From the NCBI GenBank assembly GCA_027314705.1, contig DAHVAJ010000032.1, positions 1-64,000 on the forward strand: a stretch of DNA of 64,000 nt, in the 5' to 3' direction. This DNA is from Acidimicrobiaceae bacterium (GTDB lineage: Bacteria > Actinomycetota > Acidimicrobiia > Acidimicrobiales > RAAP-2). A model generated the notes under the pieces. The model searched no databases. It saw only the letters and a program-made list of their open reading frames with translations, and was not told where the DNA came from. Numbering within the stretch: position 1 is the first letter of the stretch; the number at the start of each line of letters is the position of its first letter. Below, piece after piece: positions 27,930-36,359 of the stretch. Position numbers and translations under genes: made by a program.

Positions 27930-29189
27930 ATGGCACGCACCCGCACCCCTCAGCCACCGGTCCACCTGATCAGCGCCCGGATGCTCGACGGGACCGGCGA
28001 GGGGTTGGTCGAGCCCGGCAGCCTCGTCGTCCACGAGGGCCGCATCACCGCCGTGTCCCCCCCGGCGGTCCCCCCCGGGACCCGGACGGTTGACCTCGGC
28101 GACGTCACCATGCTCCCCGGGCTCATGGACATGGAGGTCAACTTGGTGATGGGGGGACCCGACCATGCCAGTCCACTCGTCCCCGTCCAGGAAGACCCGG
28201 CGATGAAGACCCTCCGGGGGGTCGCCAACGCCCGCCGGACCCTGCACGCCGGGTTCACGACCGTGCGCAATCTCGGGCTCTTCGTGCAGACCGGCGGCCT
28301 GCTCCTCGACGTCGCCCTGATGAGGGCCATCGACCTGGGGTGGACCGAGGGCCCGCGCATCGTCCCCGCCGGGCACGCCATCAGCCCCACCGGCGGGCAC
28401 CTCGACCCGACCATGTTCCAAGCCTACGCCCCCCACGTGCTGCCGCTCACCGTGGAGGAGGGCATCGCCGACGGAGTGGCGGAGGTCCGCAAGGCCGTCC
28501 GCTACCAGATCAAGTACGGCGCCCGGGTCATCAAGGTCAGCGCCTCGGGCGGGGTGATGTCGCACACCGGCCCCGCCGGCGCCCGGCAGTACTCCACCGA
28601 GGAGCTGTCGGCGATCGCCGACGAGGCCCACCGTGCCGGCCTCAAGGTCGCGGCCCACTGCCACGGCGACGAGGCCGTCCGCACGGCCATCGAGTGCGGC
28701 ATCGACTGCATCGAGCACGGATCGCTGATGAGCGACGAGACGATCGACCTGATGATCGAACGCGGCACGTTCCTGGTAGCCACCACCTTTCTCGCCGATG
28801 GCATGGACGTGTCCCACGCCGCACCCGAGCTGCAGGCCAAGGCGGCCGAGGTCTTCCCGCGGGCGCGGCGGACCATCGCGGAGGCCGTCCGGCGCCAGGC
28901 CCGGATCGCCTGCGGATCCGATGCCCCCGCCATCCCCCACGGCCGCAACGCCAAAGAGCTGGTGGCGCTGGTCGACCGGGGCATGACGCCGGCCCAGGCC
29001 ATCCGGGCCGCCACCACCGTCGCCGCCGAGCTGATCGGCGTCGGGGACCGGGGGCGCCTGGCCGAGGGTCTGCTGGCCGACATCATCGCCGTGCCCGGCG
29101 ATCCCCTGCGCGACATCACCATGACCGAGTCGGTCTGCTTCGTGATGAAGGGCGGCCACATCGCACGCCACGACGACGGGGCGCCGTAG
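27930..29189 (+). CDS. Imidazolonepropionase/prolidase-like amidohydrolase with altered HxH site (EVN)
   Basis: GLMDMEVNL replaces usual DxHxH; VIKVSASGG, AHCHGDEAV, IEHGS, CGSDAPAIPHG retained. Confidence 0.85.
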   Translation: MARTRTPQPPVHLISARMLDGTGEGLVEPGSLVVHEGRITAVSPPAVPPGTRTVDLGDVTMLPGLMDMEVNLVMGGPDHASPLVPVQEDPAMKTLRGVANARRTLHAGFTTVRNLGLFVQTGGLLLDVALMRAIDLGWTEGPRIVPAGHAISPTGGHLDPTMFQAYAPHVLPLTVEEGIADGVAEVRKAVRYQIKYGARVIKVSASGGVMSHTGPAGARQYSTEELSAIADEAHRAGLKVAAHCHGDEAVRTAIECGIDCIEHGSLMSDETIDLMIERGTFLVATTFLADGMDVSHAAPELQAKAAEVFPRARRTIAEAVRRQARIACGSDAPAIPHGRNAKELVALVDRGMTPAQAIRAATTVAAELIGVGDRGRLAEGLLADIIAVPGDPLRDITMTESVCFVMKGGHIARHDDGAP

Positions 29190-29224
29190 TACCCGCCGCC
29201 CGGGGACCGAGCACCCCGAGCGGC

Positions 29225-30178
29225 TCAGAAGGAGCCGGCCAACGACGCCACGAACTCGCGGGTGCGCCCGGACGAAGCCAGCTTCTCCTGGCGGGACCCG
29301 CCGATCGGCACGATCCTCAGGGAGAGGTCGGTCGCCCCCGCGTCGGCGAAGGCCTGCAGCCGGCGGCGGATCGTGCCCTCGCTCCCGGCGGCCAGGATGT
29401 CGCCCACGCTGCGCGCATCGCCGAGGTCGAGGAGCTTCTGGTAGTTGGGCGACACCTCGGACTCGGAGAGGACGCGGTTGGCGCGAGCCACCGCCACATC
29501 CACCTCGTCGTCGCCGCACAGGCAGACCGGCACGCCGGCCACGATGCGCGGCGTCGATCGTCCGGAGGCCGCCGCGGCGGCGTGGAGCGCCGGCGCCACG
29601 TGCGTCTCGATGGCCCGCTCGTCGGCCAGCCACAGGATGGTGCCGTCGGTGCGCTCCCCGGCGATGCCCAGCATCACGGGCCCGAGTGCGGCGATCATCA
29701 CCGGTGTCGGGGTGATGTCCGTGACGTCCATCGGCTGGTGGACGCAGAACCGCCCGTTCTCGACGTCGACCACCCCGGGCCCGGCCAGCGCCTGGTCGAG
29801 CACGTCGAGGTAGTCGCGCATGTAGGCCGCCGGGTGCTCGTAGGGGAGACCGAGCATCTCGTCGATGACCCAGTGGTGCGACACGCCGAGCCCCAGGGTC
29901 AGGCGGCCGGCGCACACCGACTGGGTGGACAGGACCTGGTGGGCCAGGACGATGGGGTGGCGGGGCTGGATCGGGACCACGGCGGTCCCGATCTCGATCG
30001 TCGAGGTCACCGAGCCGATGAGCGCCGCCGCCGTCAGGGCGTCGAAGTCGTCGGGGATCTGCGGGATCCACAGCGACGCCAGGCCGGCCTCCTCGGCCCA
30101 GGCGGCATCGGCCAGCATCCGCTCGACCTTGGTGGAGTACCGGGCCCGCTCGGGGCCCACCATCACGCCGATCTGCAC
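29225..30178 (-). CDS. LLM-class F420-dependent oxidoreductase
   Basis: IGTAVVPIQPRHPIVLAHQVLSTQ, GRLTLGLGVSHHWVIDEMLG. Confidence 0.88.
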   Translation of the reverse strand: MQIGVMVGPERARYSTKVERMLADAAWAEEAGLASLWIPQIPDDFDALTAAALIGSVTSTIEIGTAVVPIQPRHPIVLAHQVLSTQSVCAGRLTLGLGVSHHWVIDEMLGLPYEHPAAYMRDYLDVLDQALAGPGVVDVENGRFCVHQPMDVTDITPTPVMIAALGPVMLGIAGERTDGTILWLADERAIETHVAPALHAAAAASGRSTPRIVAGVPVCLCGDDEVDVAVARANRVLSESEVSPNYQKLLDLGDARSVGDILAAGSEGTIRRRLQAFADAGATDLSLRIVPIGGSRQEKLASSGRTREFVASLAGSF

Positions 30179-30272
30179 GGGTCAGCCTCCTTTCGTGGCA
30201 CGAGGGCTTCGGCCGGACCGGGCCGACCGGCTCGTACGCGACCGCCTCCCGGCGGACGACCCGGCGATCGGC

Positions 30273-30602
30273 TCAGACCGCCGGCTCGACGACGGCGTCC
30301 ATGCTCGCCGCACCGCTGTCGGGCACCCGTGGCTGCCGCCATACCTCGACCGGGAACGACACGTTGATCAGCGAGTAGGACAGCGCCAGCAGCCGACCGG
30401 CGTCGTCCGGCAGGGCGTCGAGGGCGTAGCCGTCCAGATGGGCGAGGATCTGCTCGAACCGCGGGAAGGCGGCGTCGTAGAACTCCTGCATCTCGTCCAT
30501 CGAGCTGGCCAGCCGCTTGGCGTAGCGCTCGGCCTCGGTCGGGAGGCACCAGTCGGCGAATGGCTCGAGATCGGCGAACCCGGGGGGCAGCGCTGCAGTC
30601 AT
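30273..30602 (-). CDS. Small uncharacterised protein (109 aa), 13 bp downstream of Rieske oxygenase gene
   Basis: MTAALPPGFADLEPFADWCLPTEAERYAKRLASSMDEMQEFYD…VEVWRQPRVPDSGAA; no recognised domain. Confidence 0.72.
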   Translation of the reverse strand: MTAALPPGFADLEPFADWCLPTEAERYAKRLASSMDEMQEFYDAAFPRFEQILAHLDGYALDALPDDAGRLLALSYSLINVSFPVEVWRQPRVPDSGAASMDAVVEPAV

Positions 30603-30615
30603 CGGGGCACCTCGC

Positions 30616-31908
30616 TCAGGACGCGGCCGGGGCGTCGACGGGCGCCCCGGACTTCGCGAAGTCGGCGACGTACCCCCGAGCCGTCCTGTGCAGGTGGCGG
30701 AGGAGGATCTCCTGGTCGTTCAAGGGGAACTCGGTGACGGCGCGCGACTCGATCATGGTCTGGGTGGCCTCGAGTGTGTTCCCGTCCTGCAACGCGTACT
30801 CCTTGAAGGTGACCGCCGCCAACTCCTGGCGGAGGCGCTCCGTGGCGTTCTTCGGAGGGACGAAGTAGAGCGTCCCCTCGAAGACGTGGGTGTTGAAGGA
30901 GGTCGGCCAGTAGTGGTAGGTGAGATACCAGCCCGGCGCCCAGACCAGCAGCATGAAGTTGGGGAAGAAGACGAAGGAGTCCACGCCCCAGTTCGGGGAG
31001 CGCGCCGGGTTGACCGCTCCGGGCAGCGGGTCCAGGCCGTCGATCCCGGGCCGGTCCCACGGCCCGAAGAGCCCACTGCGCAGCACGTTCTCGATCGGCT
31101 TCACCATCGAGGGGTCCTTCGGCGGAGACATGCCCCCCCACGACGAGACCATTCCGTGCGGACCGTCGATCACGTACGAGAGCGCCTCGAACCCGTACCC
31201 CTGCAGTTTGCGCGCCTCGTCGTCGGTCGCCTGCTTCGCGTGCAGGACGGGTGCGTGGTAGAACTCGGCGAACGCGTCGACGAAGAGCTTCCAGTTGCTC
31301 CCGACGTTGGCCCGGTACTTGTAGACCTGGGTCATCTCCCCGAACGGGTACCCCTCCAGCCCGGCGCCGAGGCCGCCCAGGTACTCCTTGACCGACGTGG
31401 CGTTGTCCGGGTCGAGGTTCACGAAGATGAACCCTTCCCACACCTCGGTCTGCACGGGAACGAGCCCGAAGGCGTCCTTGTCGAGGTCGAAGAACTCCGA
31501 CTCCTGCTGGACGAAGGTCAGCGAGCCGTCGAGGTCGTACCGCCAGCCGTGGTACTTGCAGGTGAACTGCCGGCAGGTCCCGTTGGTCTCCTCGTTGGGA
31601 TAGTCGTTCCAGACCAGCTTGTTGCCACGGTGTCGGCAGATGTTGTGGAACCCGCGGACGTCGCCGCCCCTGTCCCGGACGATGACCACCGAGGTGCCCG
31701 CACACGGGAGCTCCTTGGTGAAGTAGCGGCCGGCCCGGGGGACCTGCTCGACCCGACCGACGTTCAGCCACGTCCTCGAGAAGATCGCCTGGCGCTCGAG
31801 CTCGTAGAACTCGGGCGAGATGGAGTCCTCATAATCGACCGGGCCCGTACCCAGCTCGGGGTAGTGCTCCGTCCAGCTTCCCTCGGCTGGCTTCGGGAAG
31901 TGCGCCAT
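30616..31908 (-). CDS. Rieske non-heme iron ring-hydroxylating oxygenase, alpha subunit
   Basis: CRH-x23-CKYH Rieske motif; DAFAEFYHAPVLH mononuclear iron site. Confidence 0.9.
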   Translation of the reverse strand: MAHFPKPAEGSWTEHYPELGTGPVDYEDSISPEFYELERQAIFSRTWLNVGRVEQVPRAGRYFTKELPCAGTSVVIVRDRGGDVRGFHNICRHRGNKLVWNDYPNEETNGTCRQFTCKYHGWRYDLDGSLTFVQQESEFFDLDKDAFGLVPVQTEVWEGFIFVNLDPDNATSVKEYLGGLGAGLEGYPFGEMTQVYKYRANVGSNWKLFVDAFAEFYHAPVLHAKQATDDEARKLQGYGFEALSYVIDGPHGMVSSWGGMSPPKDPSMVKPIENVLRSGLFGPWDRPGIDGLDPLPGAVNPARSPNWGVDSFVFFPNFMLLVWAPGWYLTYHYWPTSFNTHVFEGTLYFVPPKNATERLRQELAAVTFKEYALQDGNTLEATQTMIESRAVTEFPLNDQEILLRHLHRTARGYVADFAKSGAPVDAPAAS

Positions 31909-31940
31909 GCGGTAGTCCCTCCTGGTGGGGCGGTGGGGTC

Positions 31941-31970
31941 ACGATATCATCGATCTCCATAAAAGAGAAG
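31941..31970 (-). promoter_or_regulatory. Rieske promoter: TATCGT -10 (31941-31946) preceded by element CTTCTCTTTTATGGAGATCGATG (31948-31970)
   Basis: Element near-identical to 46508-46529. Confidence 0.42.
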
Positions 31971-31974
31971 CCTG

Positions 31975-33627
31975 TTATCGGCGGGGGCCGGCGAGCGGTG
32001 CGCCGCCCAGCCGGCCCTGGCGGAGCTGCTGGCGGAGCACGTACTTCTGCACCTTCCCGGACGGCGTCCGAGGGAACTCGTCCACCTGGTAGAGGGCCTC
32101 GGGCCACTTCTGCCGGGCCAGCCCGGCACCGGCCAGGCGGGCGCGCACCTCCCCCATGGTCGGCAGCGTGCCGCCGTCCCGCACCCGCACCACGGCGGCG
32201 GCGTGCTCCCCGAGACGCTCGTCGGGCTCGGCCACCACGCAGACCTCGGCCACCTGGTCCAGCCCCATCAGCAGCTCCTCGATCTCCGCCGCGCTGATGT
32301 TCTCCCCACCGCGGATGATCACGTCGGAGATGCGGTCGGTGATGGTGAGGAAGCCGGCGTCGTCCAGCACCCCCACGTCACCGGTGCGGTACCAGCCCGC
32401 TTCGTCGAATACGGCGGTGGTCAGCTCGGGGTCGACGTAGCCGACGAAGCAGTCCGGCCCGCGGCTCAAGATCTGGCCGTCGGGGTCGAGGCGGAGCTCC
32501 ACCCCGGGCAGTGCCCGGCCGTCGGTGGTGAGCCGCTTCTCCTCGGGGTCGTCGAGCAGCGAGCCGGTGATCGAAGGGTGCTCGGTGCTGCCGTAGGAGC
32601 GGAACGACGCGATCCCGAGCGCGGCGGCCCGCCGCGTCACGGCCACCGGCACGGGCGAGCCGCCCAGGCCGGCAAACGGGAGCAGGGCCAGGTGCTCGGA
32701 GGTGAAGTCCGGATGGTCGAGCAGGCTGGTCAGGAAGTACGTCGCTCCTCCCCCCACGCCGAGGCCCTCCTCCCGCATCAGCCGGAGCACCGCTCCCGGG
32801 TCCCACACGTCGATCAGGTCGACCGACTGCGCGCGCAACATCGGAACCAGGAAGGCGTTGAGCATCCCGATGAAATGGCCGACCGGTGCCCCCGTGATCG
32901 CGGGCGGTCCCCCCTTGGGGAACAGGTAATCGAGCTGACGGGTCTCGCACCCGATGGTCCGGTGCGAATGGATGACCCCCTTCGGGTCGCGGGTGGTCCC
33001 CGAGGTGAACCCGATGATCGCCGGCGCATCCGGGTCGACGGGCAGGGGCCGGGCGAGGGGCTCACCGCCGAGGAGCGACCCGAACGGCACCGCCCCCGGC
33101 GGGAGACCGCCGGCGGGTGGAGCGCCGACCACCAACCACCGGGCGTCGGACCGCCCGGACAGGAGCTCCTCGTAGTTGGCCAGGTAGTCGTTGTGGCCGA
33201 AGCGGTGGGCGGTGACCACCACCGCCGGCGCCACCGTCCGCAGGATGTAGTCGACCTCCTTCGGACCGTAGAAGTGCACGACGGGGACGACCACCGCACC
33301 GAGGTAGGCGGCGGCCCAGAACGTGATGCCGGCCTCCACCCAGTTCGGGAGCTGGAACACGACGACGTCCCCCGGCCCCACCCCGTCAGCGGCCAACGCG
33401 CCGGCAAGCGCCCGTGCCGACCGGTCCACGTCGGAGAAGGTGCCCTGCCACGGACGCCCCGCGGATCGGACCCGGAAGGGCAGGCCGCCCCTCCGGCCGA
33501 GCCCGGCTTCGACCATCTCCCCGAGGGTCTGGTCGGTCCACCACCCCTCGTCCCGGTACCGGCGCGCCCGATCCTCCGGCACCGTCCTCAGCCTCCAGCG
33601 TGCGCCGACCCCGCCCCGCTCCCCCAC
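31975..33627 (-). CDS. AMP-dependent acyl-CoA synthetase/ligase
   Basis: GFTSGTTRDPKGVIHSH, YRTGDVG, GRISDVIIRGGENISAAEIE; exact start uncertain. Confidence 0.9.
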   Translation of the reverse strand: MGERGGVGARWRLRTVPEDRARRYRDEGWWTDQTLGEMVEAGLGRRGGLPFRVRSAGRPWQGTFSDVDRSARALAGALAADGVGPGDVVVFQLPNWVEAGITFWAAAYLGAVVVPVVHFYGPKEVDYILRTVAPAVVVTAHRFGHNDYLANYEELLSGRSDARWLVVGAPPAGGLPPGAVPFGSLLGGEPLARPLPVDPDAPAIIGFTSGTTRDPKGVIHSHRTIGCETRQLDYLFPKGGPPAITGAPVGHFIGMLNAFLVPMLRAQSVDLIDVWDPGAVLRLMREEGLGVGGGATYFLTSLLDHPDFTSEHLALLPFAGLGGSPVPVAVTRRAAALGIASFRSYGSTEHPSITGSLLDDPEEKRLTTDGRALPGVELRLDPDGQILSRGPDCFVGYVDPELTTAVFDEAGWYRTGDVGVLDDAGFLTITDRISDVIIRGGENISAAEIEELLMGLDQVAEVCVVAEPDERLGEHAAAVVRVRDGGTLPTMGEVRARLAGAGLARQKWPEALYQVDEFPRTPSGKVQKYVLRQQLRQGRLGGAPLAGPRR

Positions 33628-33718
33628 GCCACCCTCCTCGTCCGGACCGTCCCACCGTCACTCTCGCATGCGCCCCCGGTCGCGTGCCACCGTCATTGCC
33701 GGTCCGGGAGAACTTCGT

Positions 33719-33724
33719 TATCGT
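33719..33724 (+). promoter_or_regulatory. -10 box TATCGT upstream of SnoaL-like gene
   Basis: TANNNT box; gene has RBS aggagg before ATG 33769. Confidence 0.35.
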
Positions 33725-33768
33725 CGGCCGGCGTTGCACCACCGCCACGACGACCAGGAGGATCCGAC

Positions 33769-34200
33769 ATGGGCAGCACGCCCGTCGCCGACGTCATCGA
33801 GCTCGAGCAGCTGCTGGCCCGGTACGCCCTGGGCATGACCAGGGACGACGTCGACGCGGTCCTCGACGTCTTCACCCCCGACGGCACCTACAGCGCCTTC
33901 GGCGAGGTCTACCCGCTCGCCGACTTCCCGGCGTTGGTGGCCGCCGCCCCCAAGGGCCTGTTCCTCGTCGGGCCACCGGCGCTCGCCCTCGACGGCGACA
34001 CCGGCTCGGGACAGCAGCCGCTGTGCTTCGTCGAGCAGACCACCCACGCCATGCGCATCGGGTACTACACGGACACCTACCGTCGAACCCCCGACGGTTG
34101 GCGCCTCGAGAGCCGGGCGATGACCTTCCTCCGCAAGAGCGGGGCCCGTGACTCCGGTCGGGCCCACGACCCCGCCCGACCTCCGCCCACCGTCCCGTGA
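33769..34200 (+). CDS. SnoaL-like / NTF2-fold protein
   Basis: LEQLLARYALGMTRDDVDAVLDVFTPDGTYSAFG…YYTDTYRRTPDGWRLESRAM. Confidence 0.82.
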   Translation: MGSTPVADVIELEQLLARYALGMTRDDVDAVLDVFTPDGTYSAFGEVYPLADFPALVAAAPKGLFLVGPPALALDGDTGSGQQPLCFVEQTTHAMRIGYYTDTYRRTPDGWRLESRAMTFLRKSGARDSGRAHDPARPPPTVP

Positions 34201-35351
34201 CCGGCGTCGAGGTCGTGGCCGACGACCTGGTGGAATTCCGGGCGTCCCTGGACACCTGGCTCGACGCCAACGGCGCCGTCCTGGCCCCCGGGTACGAGGG
34301 CGCCGGCGAGCTGGACCAGCAGATGGACCAGCTCGCCAAGGTCAAGGCGCTGCTCTTCGACGCGGGGTGGGGGCGCGCCGGGTGGCCCGAGCGGGTCGGG
34401 GGCCTCGGCGGGTCGACCCTGACTCGCGCCTACCTCGGGGAGGCGCTCGCCGCCCGGGACCTGGTCGAGCCCGGTCTCTTCTCGATGACCGAGGTGCTGG
34501 CGCCCACCGTGATCGAGTACGCCGCTCCCGCACTCGCCGCCTCCGTGGTCCCGGCCCTGCTCCGCGGGGACGAGACGTGGTGCCAGGGGTTCTCCGAGCC
34601 GGACACCGGGAGCAACCTGGCCGCGCTGGCCTGCCGGGCGGTGCGCACCGACGACGGGTGGCGGGTCACCGGCGAGAAGCTCTGGACGAGCCTGGCCCAG
34701 TACGCCGACCGCTGCGTCCTCCTCGTCCGGACGGGCACGACCGAATCGGCCCACCGGGGGATCACCGCCCTCTTCGTGGACATGGACTCCCCGGGGATCA
34801 CGGTGCGGCCGATCGGGACCATGCACGGCGGCGCCGAGTTCTCCGAGCTCTTCCTCGACGACGTCGTCGTCCCCTTCTCCCGCACCCTGGGGGACGAGGG
34901 GGCCGGCTGGACCGTGGCCATGGACCTCCTCCCCTACGAACGCAGCACCTCGCTCTGGCACCGGGCCGCGTTCCTGCACCGCCGGCTCCAGGAGGCCCTC
35001 GAGTCCGCCCCGCCCGAGGCGCTCGACCCGTCGAGGCTGGGCGAGGTCACCGAGCTGCTCTACGCCTTCCGGGCCCGGTCGCGGGGCACGCAGCACCGCA
35101 TGGCCGACGGCGACCGCCTCGGGCCCGAGACCTCCATCGACAAGGTCCTGTTGGCCACGGCGGAGCAGGCGGTGTTCGACCTGGTCGCCGACGCGCTGGC
35201 CCCCGAGGTCACGACGGGGGACGATCCGCGGAGCCGGCGGTGGCGCTCCGAGTACCTGTACTCGCGGGCCGCCTCGATCTACGGAGGGAGCGCCGAGATC
35301 CAGCGGAACATCATCGCCCGCCGCCTCCTCGACCTGGGGGACGACCGGTGA
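34197..35351 (+). CDS. Acyl-CoA dehydrogenase, long subunit
   Basis: GFSEPDTGSNLAAL, EKLWTSLAQYADRCVLLVRT, IYGGSAEIQRNIIARRLLDLG. Confidence 0.9.
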   Translation: MTGVEVVADDLVEFRASLDTWLDANGAVLAPGYEGAGELDQQMDQLAKVKALLFDAGWGRAGWPERVGGLGGSTLTRAYLGEALAARDLVEPGLFSMTEVLAPTVIEYAAPALAASVVPALLRGDETWCQGFSEPDTGSNLAALACRAVRTDDGWRVTGEKLWTSLAQYADRCVLLVRTGTTESAHRGITALFVDMDSPGITVRPIGTMHGGAEFSELFLDDVVVPFSRTLGDEGAGWTVAMDLLPYERSTSLWHRAAFLHRRLQEALESAPPEALDPSRLGEVTELLYAFRARSRGTQHRMADGDRLGPETSIDKVLLATAEQAVFDLVADALAPEVTTGDDPRSRRWRSEYLYSRAASIYGGSAEIQRNIIARRLLDLGDDR

Positions 35352-36313
35352 TGGACCCCGAGGACCTCGTGCTCTTCGAGCGCAGCCTCGGCGACGCCGC
35401 CGGCCGCGCCACCGGATCCGGCCTCGACGCCGCGCTCGACCAACTGGGGTGGCGTGACGCACTGGCCGACGACCCTTCCGCCGCCGTCTCCTTGCTGTTC
35501 GAGCAGCAGGGGGCGGCCGGCACCACCTCCTCGGCCCTCGGGCTGGTCCTGGCCGACGCGCTCGTCGGGAACGCCGGACCCGGGACGGGAACCGTGCTGC
35601 CCGCCATCGGCGGGTGCACCCCGCCCGGCACGGTCGTCGCCGGGCGCCTCCGCGTCCGGGGCCTGGCGCCCGCCGGCCTCGTCGACCAACCGTCAGCCCT
35701 GGTGGTCGCCTCGAGCGGTGCCGACCTGGCGGCGGTCACGGTGCCGACGGCATCGCTCGGGCTGCGTGCGATCGGAGGCGTCGACCCGGAACTGGGCCTG
35801 CTCGAGGTGACGGGCGACGTCGACCGCACCCGTCCGGCCAGGGCCGTCTCCCCGGCGACGTGGGCCGCCGCGGTGGCCCTCGCCCGCCTGGCCGTCGCCC
35901 ACGAACTGGTCGGAGCCTCGCGCGCCATGCTGGGGCTGGCCTGCGACCACGCCCGGGGTCGCCTCCAATTCGGCCGCCCGATCGCCTCCTTCCAGGCCGT
36001 CCGCCACCGCCTGGCCGAGACGCAGGTCGCCATCTCCACGGCGGAGGCCATGCTCGACGCGGCGTGGCTCGACACCACGCCGGAGAGGTCGGCCATGGCC
36101 AAGGCCGTGGCCGGGCGCCAGGCGAGGACCACGGCCCGGCACTGCCAACAGGTCCTGGCCGGCATGGGCTTCACCGTCGAGCACCCGTTCCACCGCTACG
36201 TCCGCAGGTCGCTGGTGCTCGACGCCCTCCTCGGCACGGCGGCATCGCTCACGACGTCGCTCGGGGCCGAGCTGATCGACCGGCGCCAGCTGCCACCCCT
36301 CCTCCCCCTCTGA
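35351..36313 (+). CDS. Acyl-CoA dehydrogenase, short subunit
   Basis: ACDHARGRLQFGRPIASFQAVRHRLAE, QVLAGMGFTVEHPFHRYVRR; TGATG overlap. Confidence 0.85.
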   Translation: MDPEDLVLFERSLGDAAGRATGSGLDAALDQLGWRDALADDPSAAVSLLFEQQGAAGTTSSALGLVLADALVGNAGPGTGTVLPAIGGCTPPGTVVAGRLRVRGLAPAGLVDQPSALVVASSGADLAAVTVPTASLGLRAIGGVDPELGLLEVTGDVDRTRPARAVSPATWAAAVALARLAVAHELVGASRAMLGLACDHARGRLQFGRPIASFQAVRHRLAETQVAISTAEAMLDAAWLDTTPERSAMAKAVAGRQARTTARHCQQVLAGMGFTVEHPFHRYVRRSLVLDALLGTAASLTTSLGAELIDRRQLPPLLPL

Positions 36314-36359
36314 GGCCGACGGCGGCGTCGGTGACGGGCACCGGCCGGTCCGCCGGGGA

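Noticed and set aside
27750-30071. 773-aa minus-strand ORF
   Set aside because: Shadow frame antisense to the 27930 amidohydrolase and out of frame with the LLM gene; low-complexity G/R/P-rich translation
30616-31908. Assigning the Rieske protein as KshA
   Set aside because: Loop spacing x23 and lack of neighbouring ring-degradation genes do not support a specific steroid 9-alpha-hydroxylase call from sequence alone
32203-34200. 665-aa plus ORF as a large protein
   Set aside because: Only the 3' 144 codons (SnoaL-like, from ATG 33769 with RBS) have coding character; the rest is antisense to the acyl-CoA ligase
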